From assembly GCA_030998225.1 (NCBI GenBank), contig JAPYXD010000170.1, forward strand, positions 1,488,001 through 1,552,000: DNA of 64,000 bases. The letters run 5' to 3'. The notes beneath the pieces are model-generated. The model did not search any database. It had not been told where the DNA came from and saw nothing but the letters and a program-made list of their open reading frames with translations. The number at the start of each line of letters is the position of its first letter. The stretch's first letter is position 1. The position numbers and the translations under genes were made by a program. Below are positions 26,359-40,080 of the stretch, one piece after another. The stretch is from Diplolepis rosae (taxonomy: Eukaryota; Arthropoda; Insecta; Hymenoptera; Diplolepididae).

Positions 26359-28218
26359 TTCAGTTTCGTAATCAGCGATCCCAAAAACCCCTATAACCGA
26401 AATTCAGCATTAAATTGCCTTTTTTTGAAAATTTTGACCGACATATTGCATCCGCCATTTTGAGCTTTGAAAATCTGACTTCAGATTCGTAATCAGCGAT
26501 CCCAAAAACCCCTATAACCGAAATTCAGCATTAAATTGCCTTTTTTTGTAAATTTTGACCGCCATATTGGATCCGCCATTATGAATTTTGGAAATCTGAC
26601 TTCAGATTCGTAATCAGCGATACCAAAAACCCCCATAACCGAAATTCAGCATTAGATTGCCTTTCTTTGAAAATTTTGACCGACATATTGCATCCGCCAT
26701 TTTGAGCTTTGAAAATCTGACTTCAGATTCGTAATCAGCGATCCCAAAAACCCCTATAACCGAAATTCAGCATTAAATTGCATTTTTTTGTAAATTTTGA
26801 CCGCCATATTGGATCCGCCATTGTGAATTTTGGAAATCTGACGTCAGATTCGTAATCAGCGATCCCAAAAACCCTTATAACCAATATTTCGCATCAATTT
26901 GCTCTTCTTTATAAATTTTGACAGCCATATTTGATCCGCCATCGTGAATTTTGAAAATCTGACTTCAGATTCGTAATGAGTGATCGCAGAAACCCTTATA
27001 AGCAAAATGTACCATTAAATTGCCTTTTTTTGTAAATTTAGAACGACATATTGGATCCGCCATTGTGAATTTTGAAAATCTGACGTCAGATTCGTAATCA
27101 GCGATACCAAAAACCCCCATAACCGAAATTCAGCATTAGATTGCCTTTTTTTGAAAATTTTGACCGACATATTGCATCCGCCATTTTGAGCTTTGAAAAT
27201 CTGACTTCAGATTCGTAATCAGCGATCCCAAAAACCCCTATAACCGAAATTCAGCATTAAATTGCATTTTTTTGTAAATTTTGACCGCCATATTGGATCC
27301 GCCATTGTGAATTTTGAAAATCTGACTTCAAATTCGTAATCAGCGATCCCAAAAACCCCCATAACCAATATTTCGCATCAATTTGCTCTTCTTTATAAAT
27401 TTTGACAGCCATATTTGATCCGCCATCGTGAATTTTGAAAATCTGACTTCAGATTCGTAATGAGTGATCGCAGAAACCCTTATAACCAAAATGTACCATT
27501 AAATTGCCTTTTTTTGTAAATTTTGACCGCCATATTGGATCCGCCATCATGAATTTTGAAAATCTGACTCCAGATTCATAATGAGCGATCGTAGAAACCC
27601 TTATAACCAAAATTTAACATTAAATTGCCTTTTTTTGTAAATTTTGAACGCCATATTGTATCCACCATCGTGAATTTTGAAAATCTGACCTCTGATTCGT
27701 AATGAGCGATCGCAGAAACCCTTATAACCAAAATTTAGCATTAAATTGCCTTTTTTTGTAAATTTAGACCGACACATTGTATCCGCAATTGTGAATTTTG
27801 AAAATCTGACTTCAGATTCGTAATCAGCGATCCCAAAAACCCCATAACCGAAATTCAGCATTAAAATTCCTTTTTTTGTAAATTTTAACCGCCATATTGG
27901 ATCCGCTATTGTGAATTTTGGAACTCTGACGTCAGATGCGTAATCAGCGATCCCAAAAACCCTTATAACCAATATTTCGCATCAATTTGCTCTTCTTTGT
28001 AAATTTTGACAGCCATATTTGATCCGCCATCGTGAATTTTGAAAATCTGACTTCAGATTCGTAATGAGCGATCGCAGAAACCCTTGTAACCAAAATTGAG
28101 CATTAAATTGCCTTCTTTTGTAAATTTAGACCGAAATATTGGATCCGCCATTGTGAATTTTGGAAATCTGACGTCAGATTCGTAATCAGCGATCCCAAAA
28201 ACCCCCATAACCGAAATT

Positions 28219-28228
28219 CAGCCTTTTT
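28219..28228 (+). repeat. 10-bp deletion junction, 111-bp monomer (copy 3)
   Basis: It lies 2797 bp from the previous copy. It keeps ATAGTGCATCC and GTCTGTCGTCAG, as at 15342, and has a private CGAAATCAG. Confidence 0.88.
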
Positions 28229-29130
28229 TTGAAAATTTTGACCGACATAGTGCATCCGCCATTGTGAATTTTGGAAGTCTGTCGTCAGATTCGAAATCAG
28301 CAATCCCAAAAACCCCTATAACCGAAATTCAGCATTAAAATGCCCTTTTTTGTAAATTTTGACCGCCATATTGGATCCGCCATTATGAATTTTGGAAATC
28401 TGACGTCAGATTCGTAATCAGCGATCCCAAAAACCCCCATAACCGAAATTCAGCATTAAATTGCCTTTTTTGGAAAATTTTGACCGACATATTGCATCCG
28501 CCATTTTGAGCTTTGAAAATCTGACTTCAGTTTCGTAATCAGCGATCCCAAGAACCCCTATAACCGAAATTCAGCATTAAATTGCCTTTTTTTGTAAATT
28601 TTGACCGCCATATTGGATCCCCCATTATGAATTTTGGAAATCTGACGTCAGATTCGTAATCAACGATACCAAAAACCCCCATAACCGAAATTCAGCATTA
28701 AATTGCCTTTTTTTGAAAATTTTGACCGACATATTGCATCCGCCATTTTGAGCTTTGAAAATCTGACTTCAGATTCGTAATCAGCGATCCCAAAAACCCC
28801 TATAACCGAAATTCAGCATTAAATTGCATTTTTTAGTAAATTTTGACCTACATATTGGATCCGCCATTGTGAATTTTGGAAATCTGGCTTCAGATTCGTA
28901 ATCAGTGATCCCAAAAACCCATATAACCAATATTTAGCATCAATTTGCCCTTTTTTGTAAATTTTGACCGCCATATTGGATCCGCCATCATGAATTCTGA
29001 AAATCTGACTCCAGATTCGTAATGAGCGATCGCAGAAACCCTTATAACCAAAATTTAACATTAAATTGCCTTTTTTTGTAAATTTTGAACGCCATATTGG
29101 ATCCACCATCGTGAATTTTGAAAATCTGAC

Positions 29131-29154
29131 CATTTTGAGATTTGAAAATCTGAC
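29131..29154 (+). repeat. 24-bp insertion, 145-bp chimeric monomer (copy 8, last)
   Basis: It carries the same GAGATTTG variant as the copy 2796 bp upstream, confirming that the two were duplicated together. I see no further copy between here and the end of the window. Confidence 0.9.
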
Positions 29155-30759
29155 TTCAGTTTCGTAATCAGCGATCCCAAAAACCCCTATAACCGAAATT
29201 CAGCATTAAATTGCCTTTTTTTGAAAATTTTGACCGACATATTGCATCCGCCATTTTGAGCTTTGAAAATCTGACTTCAGATTCGTAATCAGCGATCCCA
29301 AAAACCCCTATAACCGAAATTCAGCATTAAATTGCCTTTTTTTGTAAATTTTGACCGCCATATTGGATCCGCCATTATGAATTTTGGAAATCTGACTTCA
29401 GATTCGTAATCAGCGATACCAAAAACCCCCATAACCGAAATTCAGCATTAGATTGCCTTTCTTTGAAAATTTTGACCGACATATTGCATCCGCCATTTTG
29501 AGCTTTGAAAATCTGACTTCAGATTCGTAATCAGCGATCCCAAAAACCCCTATAACCGAAATTCAGCATTAAATTGCATTTTTTTGTAAATTTTGACCGC
29601 CATATTGGATCCGCCATCGTGAATTTTGGAAATCTGACGTCAGATTCGTAATCAGCGATCCCAAAAACCCTTATAACCAATATTTCGCATCAATTTGCTC
29701 TTCTTTATAAATTTTGACAGCCATATTTGATCCGCCATCGTGAATTTTGAAAATCTGACTTCAGATTCGTAATGAGTGATCGCAGAAACCCTTATAAGCA
29801 AAATGTACCATTAAATTGCCTTTTTTTGTAAATTTAGAACGACATATTGGATCCGCCATTGTGAATTTTGAAAATCTGACGTCAGATTCGTAATCAGCGA
29901 TACCAAAAACCCCCATAACCGAAATTCAGCATTAGATTGCCTTTTTTTGAAAATTTTGACCGACATATTGCATCCGCCATTTTGAGCTTTGAAAATCTGA
30001 CTTCAGATTCGTAATCAGCGATCCCAAATCCCCTATAACCGAAATTCAGCATTAAATTGCATTTTTTTGTAAATTTTGACCGCCATATTGGATCCGCCAT
30101 TGTGAATTTTGGAAATCTGACGTCAGATTCGTAATCAGCGATCCCAAAAACCCTTATAACCAATATTTCGCATCAATTTGCTCTTCTTTATAAATTTTGA
30201 CAGCCATATTTGATCCGCCATCGTGAATTTTGAAAATCTGACTTCAGATTCGTAATGAGTGATCGCAGAAACCCTTATAACCAAAATGTACCATTAAATT
30301 GCCTTTTTTTGTAAATTTTGACCGCCATATTGGATCCGCCATCATGAATTTTGAAAATCTGACTCCAGATTCATAATGAGCGATCGTAGAAACCCTTATA
30401 ACCAAAATTTAACATTAAATTGCCTTTTTTTGTAAATTTTGAACGCCATATTGGATCCACCATCGTGAATTTTGAAAATCTGACCTCTGATTCGTAATGA
30501 GCGATCGCAGAAACCCTTATAACCAAAATTTAGCATTAAATTGCCTTTTTTTGTAAATTTAGACCGACACATTGTATCCGCAATTGTGAATTTTGAAAAT
30601 CTGACTTCAGATTCGTAATCAGCGATCCCAAAAACCCCCATAACCGAAATTCAGCATTAAAATTCCTTTTTTTGTAAATTTTAACCGCCATATTGGATCC
30701 GCTATTGTGAATTTTGGAACTCTGACGTCAGATGCGTAATCAGCGATCCCAAAAACCCT

Positions 30760-30879
30760 GATAACCAATATTTCGCATCAATTTGATCTTGTTTGAAAAA
30801 TTTGACTGCGATATTTGATGCGGCAAAGTGATTTATGTAAATCTGAGTTCAGATTCGTAAGGAGCGATCGCAGAAACCG
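30760..30879 (+). repeat. Highly diverged monomer, all transversions
   Basis: Aligned without gaps to the equivalent monomer one unit upstream (offset 2796), this 120-bp stretch has 17 substitutions and no indel. All 17 are transversions and 13 replace a base by its complement (A/T or C/G swaps). The flanks on both sides are almost unchanged. The cause may be a consensus-calling error or an unusual mutation event; the sequence alone cannot decide. Confidence 0.8.
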
Positions 30880-31014
30880 TTGTAACCAAAATTGAGCATT
30901 AAATTGCCTTCTTTTGTAAATTTAGACCGAAATATTGGATCCGCCATTGTGAATTTTGGAAATCTGACGTCAGATTCGTAATCAGCGATCCCAAAAACCC
31001 CCATAACCGAAATT

Positions 31015-31024
31015 CAGCCTTTTT
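31015..31024 (+). repeat. 10-bp deletion junction, 111-bp monomer (copy 4)
   Basis: It lies 2796 bp from the previous copy. ATAGTGCATCC is kept, but the downstream dyad has returned to TCTGACTTCAGA. Confidence 0.88.
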
Positions 31025-32461
31025 TTGAAAATTTTGACCGACATAGTGCATCCGCCATTGTGAATTTTGGAAATCTGACTTCAGATTCGTAATCAGCAAT
31101 CCCAAAAACCCCTATAACCGAAATTCAGCATTAAAATGCCTTTTTTTGTAAATTTTGACCGCCATATTGGATCCGCCATTATGAATTTTGGAAATCTGAC
31201 GTCAGATTCGTAATCAGCGATACCAAAAACCCCCATAACCGAAATTCAGCATTAAATTGCCTTTTTTTGAAAATTTTGACCGACATATTGCATCCGCCAT
31301 GTTGAGCTTTGAAAATCTGACTTCAGTTTCGTAATCAGTGATCCCAAAAACCCCTATAACCGAAATTCAGCATTAAATTGCCTTTTTTTGAAAATTTTGA
31401 CCGACATATTGCATCCGCCATTTTGAGCTTTGAAAATCTGACTTCAGATTCGTAATCAGCGATCCCAAAAACCCCTATAACCGAAATTCAGCATTAAATT
31501 GCATTTTTTTGTAAATTTTGACCGCCATATTGGATCCGCCATCTTGAATTTTGAAAATCTGACTCCAGATTCGTAATGAGCGATCGCAGAAACCCTTATA
31601 ACCAAAATTCAGCATTAAATTGACTTTTTTTGTAAATTTTGACCGAAATATTGGATCCGCCATTGTGAATTTTGAAAATCTGACTTCAAATTCGTAATCA
31701 GCGATCCCAAAAACCCCCATAACCGAAATTCAGCATTAAATTGCCTTTTTTTGTAAATTTAGACCGAAATATTGGATCCGCCATTGTGAATTTTGAAAAT
31801 CTGACTTCAAATTCGTAATCAGCGATCCCAAAAACCCCCATAACCGAAATTCAGCTTTATATTGCATTTTTTTGTAAATTTTGACCGCCATATTGGATCC
31901 GCCATTGTGAATTTTGAAAATCTGACTTCAAATTCGTAATCAGCGATCCCAAAAACCCCCATAACCGAAATTCAGCATTAAATTGCCTTTTTTTGAAAAT
32001 TTTGACCGACATATTGGATCCGCCATTGTGAATTTTGGAAATCTGACGTCAGATTCGTAATGAGCGATCCCAAAAACCCTTATAACCAATATTTCGCATC
32101 AATTTGCTCTTCTTTGTAAATTTTGACAGCCATATTTGATCCGCAATCGTGAATTTTGAAAATCTGACTTCAGATTCGTAATGAGCGATCGCAGAAACCC
32201 TTGTAACCAAAATTGAGCATTAAATTGCCTTCTTTTGTAAATTTAGACCGAAATATTGTATCCGCCATTGTGAATTTTGAAAATCTGACTTCAAATTCGT
32301 AATCAGCGATCCCAAAAACCCCCATAACCGAAATTCAGCATTAAATTGCCTTTTTTTGAAAATTTTGACCGACATATTGCATCCGCCATTTTGAGCTTTG
32401 AAAATCTGACTTCAGATTCGTAATCAGCGATCCCAAAAACCCCTATAACCGAAATTCAGCA

Positions 32462-33910
32462 TTAAATTGCATTTTTTAGTAAATTTTGACCTACATATTG
32501 GATCCGCCATTGTGAATTTTGGAAATCTGACTTCAGATTCGTAATCAGTGATCCCAAAAACCCATATAACCAATATTTAGCATCAATTTGCCCTTTTTTG
32601 TAAATTTTGACCGCCATATTGGATCTGCCATCATGAATTTTGAAAATCTGACTCCAGATTCGTAATGAGCGATCGCAGAAACCCTTATAACCAAAATTTA
32701 ACATTAAATTGAATTTTTTTTGTAAATTTTGAACGCCATATTGGATCCACCATCGTGAATTTTGAAAATCTGACCTCAGATTCGTAATGAGCGATCGCAG
32801 AAACCCTTATAACCAAAATGTACCATTAAATTGCCTTTTTTTGTAAATTTAGAACAACATATTGGATCCGCCATTGTGAATTTTGAAAATCTGACTTCAG
32901 ATTCGTAATCAGCGATCCCAAAAACCCCCATAACCGAAATTCAGCATTAAATTGCCTTTTTTTGTAAATTTAGACCGAAATATTGGATCCGCCATTGTGA
33001 ATTTTGAAAATCTGACTTCAAATTCGTAATCAGCGATCCCAAAAACCCCCATAACCGAAATTCAGCATTAAATTGCCTTCTTTTGTAAATTTAGACCGAA
33101 ATATTGGATCCGCCATTGTGAATTTTGAAAATCTGACTTCAAATTCGTAATCAGCGATCCCAAAAACCCCCATAACCGAAATTCAGCATTAAATTGCCTT
33201 TTTTTGAAAATTTTGACCGCCATATTGGATCCGCCATTATGAATTTTGGAAATCTGACGTCAGATTCGTAATCAGCGATCCCAAAAACCCTTATAACCAA
33301 TATTTCGCATCAATTTGCTCTTCTTTGTAAATTTTGACAGCCATATTTGATCCGCCATCGTGAATTTTGAAAATCTGACTTCAGATTCGTAATGAGCGAT
33401 CGCAGAAACCCTTGTAACCAAAATTGAGCATTAAATTGCCTTCTTTTGTAAATTGAGACCGACATATTGGATCCGCCATTGTGAATTTTGGAAATCTGAC
33501 TTCAGATTCGTAATCAGTGATCCCAAAAACCCATATAACCAATATTTAGCATCAATTTGCCCTTTTTTGTAAATTTTGACCGCCATATTGGATCCGCCAT
33601 TGTGAATTTTGGAAATCTGACGTCAGATTCGTAATGAGCGATCCCAAAAACCCTTATAACCAATATTTCGCATCAATTTGCTCTTCTTTGTAAATTTTGA
33701 CAGCCATATTTGATCCGCCATCGTGAATTTTGAAAATCTGACTGCAGATTCGTAATGAGCGATCGCAGAAACCCTTGTAACCAAAATTGAGCATTAAATT
33801 GCCTTCTTTTGTAAATTGAGACCGAAATATTGGATCCGCCATTGTGAATTTTGGAAATCTGACGTCAGATTCGTAATCAGCGATCCCAAAAACCCCCATA
33901 ACCGAAATTC
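32462..33910 (+). repeat. 1.45-kb cassette, copy 1
   Basis: It begins at the GCATTTTTTAGTAAATTTT monomer and runs through GGATCTGCC, the long-T monomer, AGAACAACATATT, AAATTGAGACCGAC and a CTCTTC monomer. The series recurs from 37664 and 40800. This copy is followed by a TTCTTTTG monomer where the others have the 10-bp deletion. Confidence 0.78.
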
Positions 33911-36900
33911 AGCATTAAATTGCCTTCTTTTGTAAATTTAGACCGAAATATTGGATCCGCCATTGTGAATTTTGAAAATCTGACTTCAAATTCGTAATCA
34001 GCGATCCCAAAAACCCCCATAACCGAAATTCAGCATTAAATTGCCTTTTTTTGAAAATTTTGACCGACATATTGGATCCGCCATTATGAATTTTGGAAAT
34101 CTGACGTCAGATTCGTAATCAGCGATCCCAAAAACCCTTATAACCAATATTTCGCATCAATTTGCTCTTCTTTGTAAATTTTGACAGCCATATTTGATCC
34201 GCCATCGTGAATTTTGAAAATCTGACTTCAGATTCGTAATGAGCGATCGCAGAAACCCTTGTAACCAAAATTGAGCATTAAATTGCCTTCTTTTGTAAAT
34301 TGAGACCGATATATTGGATCCCCCATTGTGAATTTTGGAAATCTGACTTCAGATTCGTAATCAGCAATCCCAAAAACCCCTACAACCGAAATTCAGCATT
34401 AAAATGCCTTTTTTTGTAAATTTTGACCGCCATATTGGATCCGCCATTATGAATTTGGAAATCTGACGTCAGATTCGTAATCAGCGATCCCAAAAACCCC
34501 CATAACCGAAATTCAGCATTAAATTGCCTTTTTTTGAAAATTTTGACCGACATATTGCATCCGCCATTTTGAGCTTTGAAAATCTGACTTCAGTTTCGTA
34601 ATCAGCGATCCCAAAAACCCCTATAACCGAAATTCAGCATTAAATTGCCTTTTTTTGTAAATTTTGACCGCCATATTGGATCCCCCATTATGAATTTTGG
34701 AAATCTGACGTCAGATTCGTAATCAGCGATACCAAAAACCCCCATAACCGAAATTCAGCATTAAATTGCCTTTTTTTGAAAATTTTGACCGACATATTGC
34801 ATCCGCCATTTTGAGCTTTGAAAATCTGACTTCAGATTCGTAATCAGCGATCCTAAAAACCCCTATAACCGAAATTCAGCATTAAATTGCATTTTTTTGT
34901 AAATTTTGACCGACATATTGGATCCGCCATTGTGAATTTTGGAAATCTGACTTCAGATTCGTAATCAGTGATCCCAAAAACCCATATAACCAATATTTAA
35001 CATTAAATTGAATTTTTTTTGTAAATTTTGAACGCCATATTGGATCCACCATCGTGAATTTTGAAAATCTGACCTCAGATTCGTAATGAGCGATCGCAGA
35101 AACCCTTATAACCAAAATGTACCATTAAATTGCCTTTTTTTGTAAATTTAGAACGACATATTGGATCCGCCATTGTGAATTTTGAAAATCTGACTTCATA
35201 TTCGTAATCAGCGATCCCAAAAACCCCCATAACCAAAATTCAGCATTAAATTGCCTTTTTTTGAAAATTTTGACCGACATATTGGATCCGCCATTGTGAA
35301 TTTTGAAAATCTGACTTCAAATTCGTAATCAGCGATCCCAAAAACCCCCATAACCGAAATTCAGCATTAAATTGCCTTTTTTTGTAAATTTAGACCGAAA
35401 TATTGGATCCGCCATTGTGAATTTTGAAAATCTGACTTCAAATTCGTAATCAGCGATCCCAAAAACCCCCATAACCGAAATTCAGCATTAAATTGCCTTC
35501 TTTTGTAAATTTATACCGAAATATTGGATCCGCCATTGTGAATTTTGAAAATCTGACTTCAAATTCGTAATCAGCGATCCCAAAAACCCCCATAACCGAA
35601 ATTCAGCATTAAATTGCCTTTTTTTGAAAATTTTGACCGCCATATTGGATCCGCCATTATGAATTTTGGAAATCTGACGTCAGATTCGTAATCAGCGATC
35701 CCAAAAACCCTTATAACCAATATTTCGCATCAATTTGCTCTTCTTTGTAAATTTTGACAGCCATATTTGATCCGCCATCGTGAATTTTGAAAATCTGACT
35801 TCAGATTCGTAATGAGCGATCGCAGAAACCCTTGTAACCAAAATTGAGCATTAAATTGCCTTCTTTTGTAAATTGAGACCGATATATTGGATCCCCCATT
35901 GTGAATTTTGGAAATCTGACTTCAGATTCGTAATCAGCAATCCCAAAAACCCCTACAACCGAAATTCAGCATTAAAATGCCTTTTTTTGTAAATTTTGAC
36001 CGCCATATTGGATCCGCCATTATGAATTTGGAAATCTGACTTCAGATTCGTAATCAGCAATCCCAAAAACCCCTACAACCGAAATTCAGCATTAAAATGC
36101 CTTTTTTTGTAAATTTTGACCGCCATATTGGATCCGCCATTATGAATTTGGAAATCTGACGTCAGATTCGTAATCAGCCATACCAAAAACCCCCATAACC
36201 GAAATTCAGCATTAAATTGCCCTTCTTTGTCAATTTTGACCAACATATTGGATCCGCCATTATGAATTTTGGAAATCTGACGTCAGATTCGTAATCAGCG
36301 ATACCAAAAACCCCAATAACCGAAATTCAGCATTAAATTGCCTTTTTTTGTAAATTTTGACCGCCATATTGGATCCGCCATTGTGAATTTTGGAAATCTG
36401 ACGTCAGATTCGTAATCAGCGATCCCAAAAACCCCTATAACCGAAATTCAGCATTAAATTGCATTTTTTTGTAAATTTTGACCGCCATATTGGATCCGCC
36501 ATCGTGAATTTTGAAAATCTGACTGCAGATTCGTAATGAGCGATCGCAGAAACCCTTATAACCAAAATTGAGCATTAAATTGCCTTCTTTTGTAAATTTA
36601 GACCGAAATATTGGATCCGCCATTGTGAATTTTGAAAATCTGACTTCAAATTCGTAATCAGCGATCCCAAAAACCCCCATAACCTAAATTCAGCATTAAA
36701 TTGCATTTTTTTGTAAATTTTGACCGAAATATTGGATCCGCCATTGTGAATTTTGAAAATCTGACTTCAAATTCGTAATCAGCGATCCCAAAAACCCCCA
36801 TAACCGAAATTCAGCATTAAATTGCATTGTTTTGTAAATTTTGACCGCCATAGTGGATCCGCCATTGTGAATTTTGAAAATCTGACTTCAAATTCGTAAT

Positions 36901-37531
36901 CAGCGATCCCAAAAACCCCCATAACCGAAATTCAGCATTAAATTGCATTTTTTTGTAAATTTTGACCGCCATATTGGATCCGCCATTGTGAATTTTGGAA
37001 ATCTGACGTCAGATTCGTAATGAGCGATCCCAAAAACCCTTATAACCAATATTTCGCATCAATTTGCTCTTCTTTGTAAATTTTGACAGCCATATTTGAT
37101 CCGCAATCGTGAATTTTGAAAATCTGACTTCAGATTCGTAATGAGCGATCGCAGAAACCCTTGTAACCAAAATTGAGCATTAAATTGCCTTCTTTTTTAT
37201 ATTTAGACCGAAATATTGTATCCGCCATTGTTAATTTTGAAAATCTGACTTCACATTCGTAATCAGCGATCCCAAAAACCCCCATAACCGAAATTCAGCA
37301 TTAAATTGCCTTTTTTTGAAAATTTTGACCGACATATTGCATCCGCCATTTTGAGCTTTGAAAATCTGACTTCAGTTTCGTAATCAGCGATCCCAAAAAC
37401 CCCTATAACCGAAATTCAGCATTAAATTGCCTTTTTTTGTAAATTTTGACCGCCATATTGGATCCCCCATTATGAATTTTGGAAATCTGACGTCAGATTC
37501 GTAATGAGCGATACCAAAAACCCCTATAACC

Positions 37532-37598
37532 CATATTCAGCATTAATTTGCCTTTTTTTGTAAATTTTGACAGACATATTTGATCCGCAATTTTGATA
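37532..37598 (+). repeat. Diverged monomer patch
   Basis: Against the expected GCATCC-type monomer I count nine substitutions, all transversions, without indels (for example ACCCATATTC for ACCGAAATTC and GATATTTG for GAGCTTTG). Three of the nine (GACAG, TTTGATCC, CCGCAA) also occur in another monomer subtype, so part may be conversion. Confidence 0.65.
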
Positions 37599-39111
37599 TT
37601 TGAAAATCTGACTTCAGATTCGTAATCAGCGATCCCAAAAACCCCTATAACCGAAATTCAGCATTAAATTGCATTTTTTAGTAAATTTTGACCTACATAT
37701 TGGATCCGCCATTGTGAATTTTGGAAATCTGACTTCCGATTCGTAATCAGTGATCCCAAAAACCCATATAACCAATATTTAGCATCAATTTGCCCTTTTT
37801 TGTAAATTTTGACCGCCATATTGGATCTGCCATCATGAATTTTGAAAATCTGACTCCAGATTCGTAATGAGCGATCGCAGAAACCCTTATAACCAAAATT
37901 TAACATTAAATTGAATTTTTTTTGTAAATTTTGAACGCCATATTGGATCCACCATCGTGAATTTTGAAAATCTGACCTCAGATTCGTAATGAGCGATCGC
38001 AGAAACCCTTATAACCAAAATGTACCATTAAATTGCCTTTTTTTGTAAATTTAGAACAACATATTGGATCCGCCATTGTGAATTTTGAAAATCTGACTTC
38101 AGATTCGTAATCAGCGATCCCAAAAACCCCCATAACCGAAATTCAGCATTAAATTGCCTTTTTTTGTAAATTTAGACCGAAATATTGGATCCGCCATTGT
38201 GAATTTTGAAAATCTGACTTCAAATTCGTAATCAGCGATCCCAAAAACCCCCATAACCGAAATTCAGCATTAAATTGCCTTCTTTTGTAAATTTAGACCG
38301 AAATATTGGATCCGCCATTGTGAATTTTGAAAATCTGACTTCAAATTCGTAATCAGCGATCCCAAAAACCCCCATAACCGAAATTCAGCATTAAATTGCC
38401 TTTTTTTGAAAATTTTGACCGCCATATTGGATCCGCCATTATGAATTTTGGAAATCTGACGTCAGATTCGTAATCAGCGATCCCAAAAACCCTTATAACC
38501 AATATTTCGCATCAATTTGCTCTTCTTTGTAAATTTTGACAGCCATATTTGATCCGCCATCGTGAATTTTGAAAATCTGACTTCAGATTCGTAATGAGCG
38601 ATCGCAGAAACCCTTGTAACCAAAATTGAGCATTAAATTGCCTTCTTTTGTAAATTGAGACCGACATATTGGATCCGCCATTGTGCATTTTGGAAATCTG
38701 ACTTCAGATTCGTAATCAGTGATCCCAAAAACCCATATAACCAATATTTAGCATCAATTTGCCCTTTTTTGTAAATTCTGACCGCCATATTGGATCCGCC
38801 ATTATGAATTTTGGAAATCTGACGTCAGATTCGTAATCAGCGATCCCAAAAACCCTTATAACCAATATTTCGCATCAATTTGCTCTTCTTTGTAAATTTT
38901 GACAGCCATATTTGATCCGCCATCGTGAATTTTGAAAATCTGACTTCAGATTCGTAATGAGCGATCGCAGAAACCCTTGTAACCAAAATTGAGCATTAAA
39001 TTGCCTTCTTTTGTAAATTTAGACCGAAATATTGGATCCGCCATTGTGAATTTTGGAAATCTGACGTCAGATTCGTAATCAGCGATCCCAAAAACCCCCA
39101 TAACCGAAATT

Positions 39112-39121
39112 CAGCCTTTTT
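39112..39121 (+). repeat. 10-bp deletion junction, 111-bp monomer (copy 5)
   Basis: Same junction, but followed by ATATTGCATCC, so the linked G variant is absent here. Confidence 0.88.
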
Positions 39122-39364
39122 TTGAAAATTTTGACCGACATATTGCATCCGCCATTTTGAGCTTTGAAAATCTGACTTCAGTTTCGTAATCAGCGATCCC
39201 AAAAACCCCTATAACCGAAATTCAGCATTAAATTGCCTTTTTTTGTAAAGTTTGACCGCCATATTGGATCCCCCATTATGAATTTTGGAAATCTGACGTC
39301 AGATTCGTAATCAGCGATACCAAAAACCCCCATAACCGAAATTCAGCATTAAATTGCCTTTTTT

Positions 39365-39520
39365 AGAAAATTTTTTCCGCCATATTGGATACGCCATTGT
39401 GAATTTTGGAAATCTGACGTCAGATTCGTAATCAGCGATCCCAAAAACCCCCATAACCGAAATTCAGCATTAAATTTCATTTTTTTGTATTTTTTTACCG
39501 CGATATTTGATCCGCCATTT
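39365..39520 (+). repeat. Two adjacent diverged monomer patches
   Basis: Eleven substitutions in two neighbouring monomers, all transversions and mostly to T: TTTTTTCCGCC for TTTTGACCGCC, GGATACGCC, and GTATTTTTTTACCGCG for GTAAATTTTGACCGCC. Length is preserved. Copy 2 of the 3136-bp unit lacks these changes. Confidence 0.7.
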
Positions 39521-40080
39521 TGAATTTTGAAAATCTGACTTCAAATTCGTAATCAGCGATCCCAAAAACCCCCATAACCGAAATTCAGCATTAAATTGCC
39601 TTTTTTTGAAAATTTTGACCGCCATATTGGATCCGCCATTATGAATTTTGGAAATCTGACGTCAGATTCGTAATCAGCGATCCCAAAAACCCTTATAACC
39701 AATATTTCGCATCAATTTGCTCTTCTTTGTAAATTTTGACAGCCATATTTGATCCGCCATCGTGAATTTTGAAAATCTGACTTCAGATTCGTAATGAGCG
39801 ATCGCAGAAACCCTTGTAACCAAAATTGAGCATTAAATTGCCTTCTTTTGTAAATTGAGACCGATATATTGGATCCCCCATTGTGAATTTTGGAAATCTG
39901 ACTTCAGATTCGTAATCAGCAATCCCAAAAACCCCTACAACCGAAATTCAGCATTAAAATGCCTTTTTTTGTAAATTTTGACCGCCATATTGGATCCGCC
40001 ATTATGAATTTGGAAATCTGACGTCAGATTCGTAATCAGCGATCCCAAAAACCCCCATAACCGAAATTCAGCATTAAATT

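Larger units (their letters stand above)
24001..26797 (+). repeat. 23-monomer higher-order unit (2.8 kb), copy 1
   Basis: Rare markers recur at 2796-2797 bp: ATAAGCAAAATG at 24201, 26998 and 29794; CAGCCTTTTTT at 25422, 28219 and 31015; the 24-bp insertion at 26335 and 29131; and GATGCGTAATC. The length fits 23 x 121 = 2783, plus 24 for the insertion, minus 10 for the deletion monomer and minus 1 for a missing C (CCCCATAACC). Confidence 0.88.
26798..29593 (+). repeat. 23-monomer higher-order unit (2.8 kb), copy 2
   Basis: Tandem partner of the preceding unit, carrying the same indels and the shared variants CCAAGAACCC and ATCAACGATACC. It also contains the longest open frame of the window (minus strand, 27601-27972, 123 codons), which is a phase-rotating read of three monomers and not a gene. 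Confidence 0.88.
29594..31380 (+). repeat. 23-monomer unit, copy 3, truncated
   Basis: It stays in register with copy 2 through ATAAGCAAAATG, the diverged patch at 30760-30879 and the CAGCC deletion at 31015. It leaves the pattern at about 31.38 kb, where a GCATCC monomer replaces the expected GGATCCCCCATTATG type. It has a 2-base change, CCCAAATCCCC, near 30025. Confidence 0.82.

Noticed and set aside
27601..27972. Longest open frame (minus strand, 123 codons) as a possible gene
   Set aside because: It is a read across three monomers in three phases. Shifted and shortened versions recur at every higher-order copy, with no codon-level conservation distinct from the DNA repeat.
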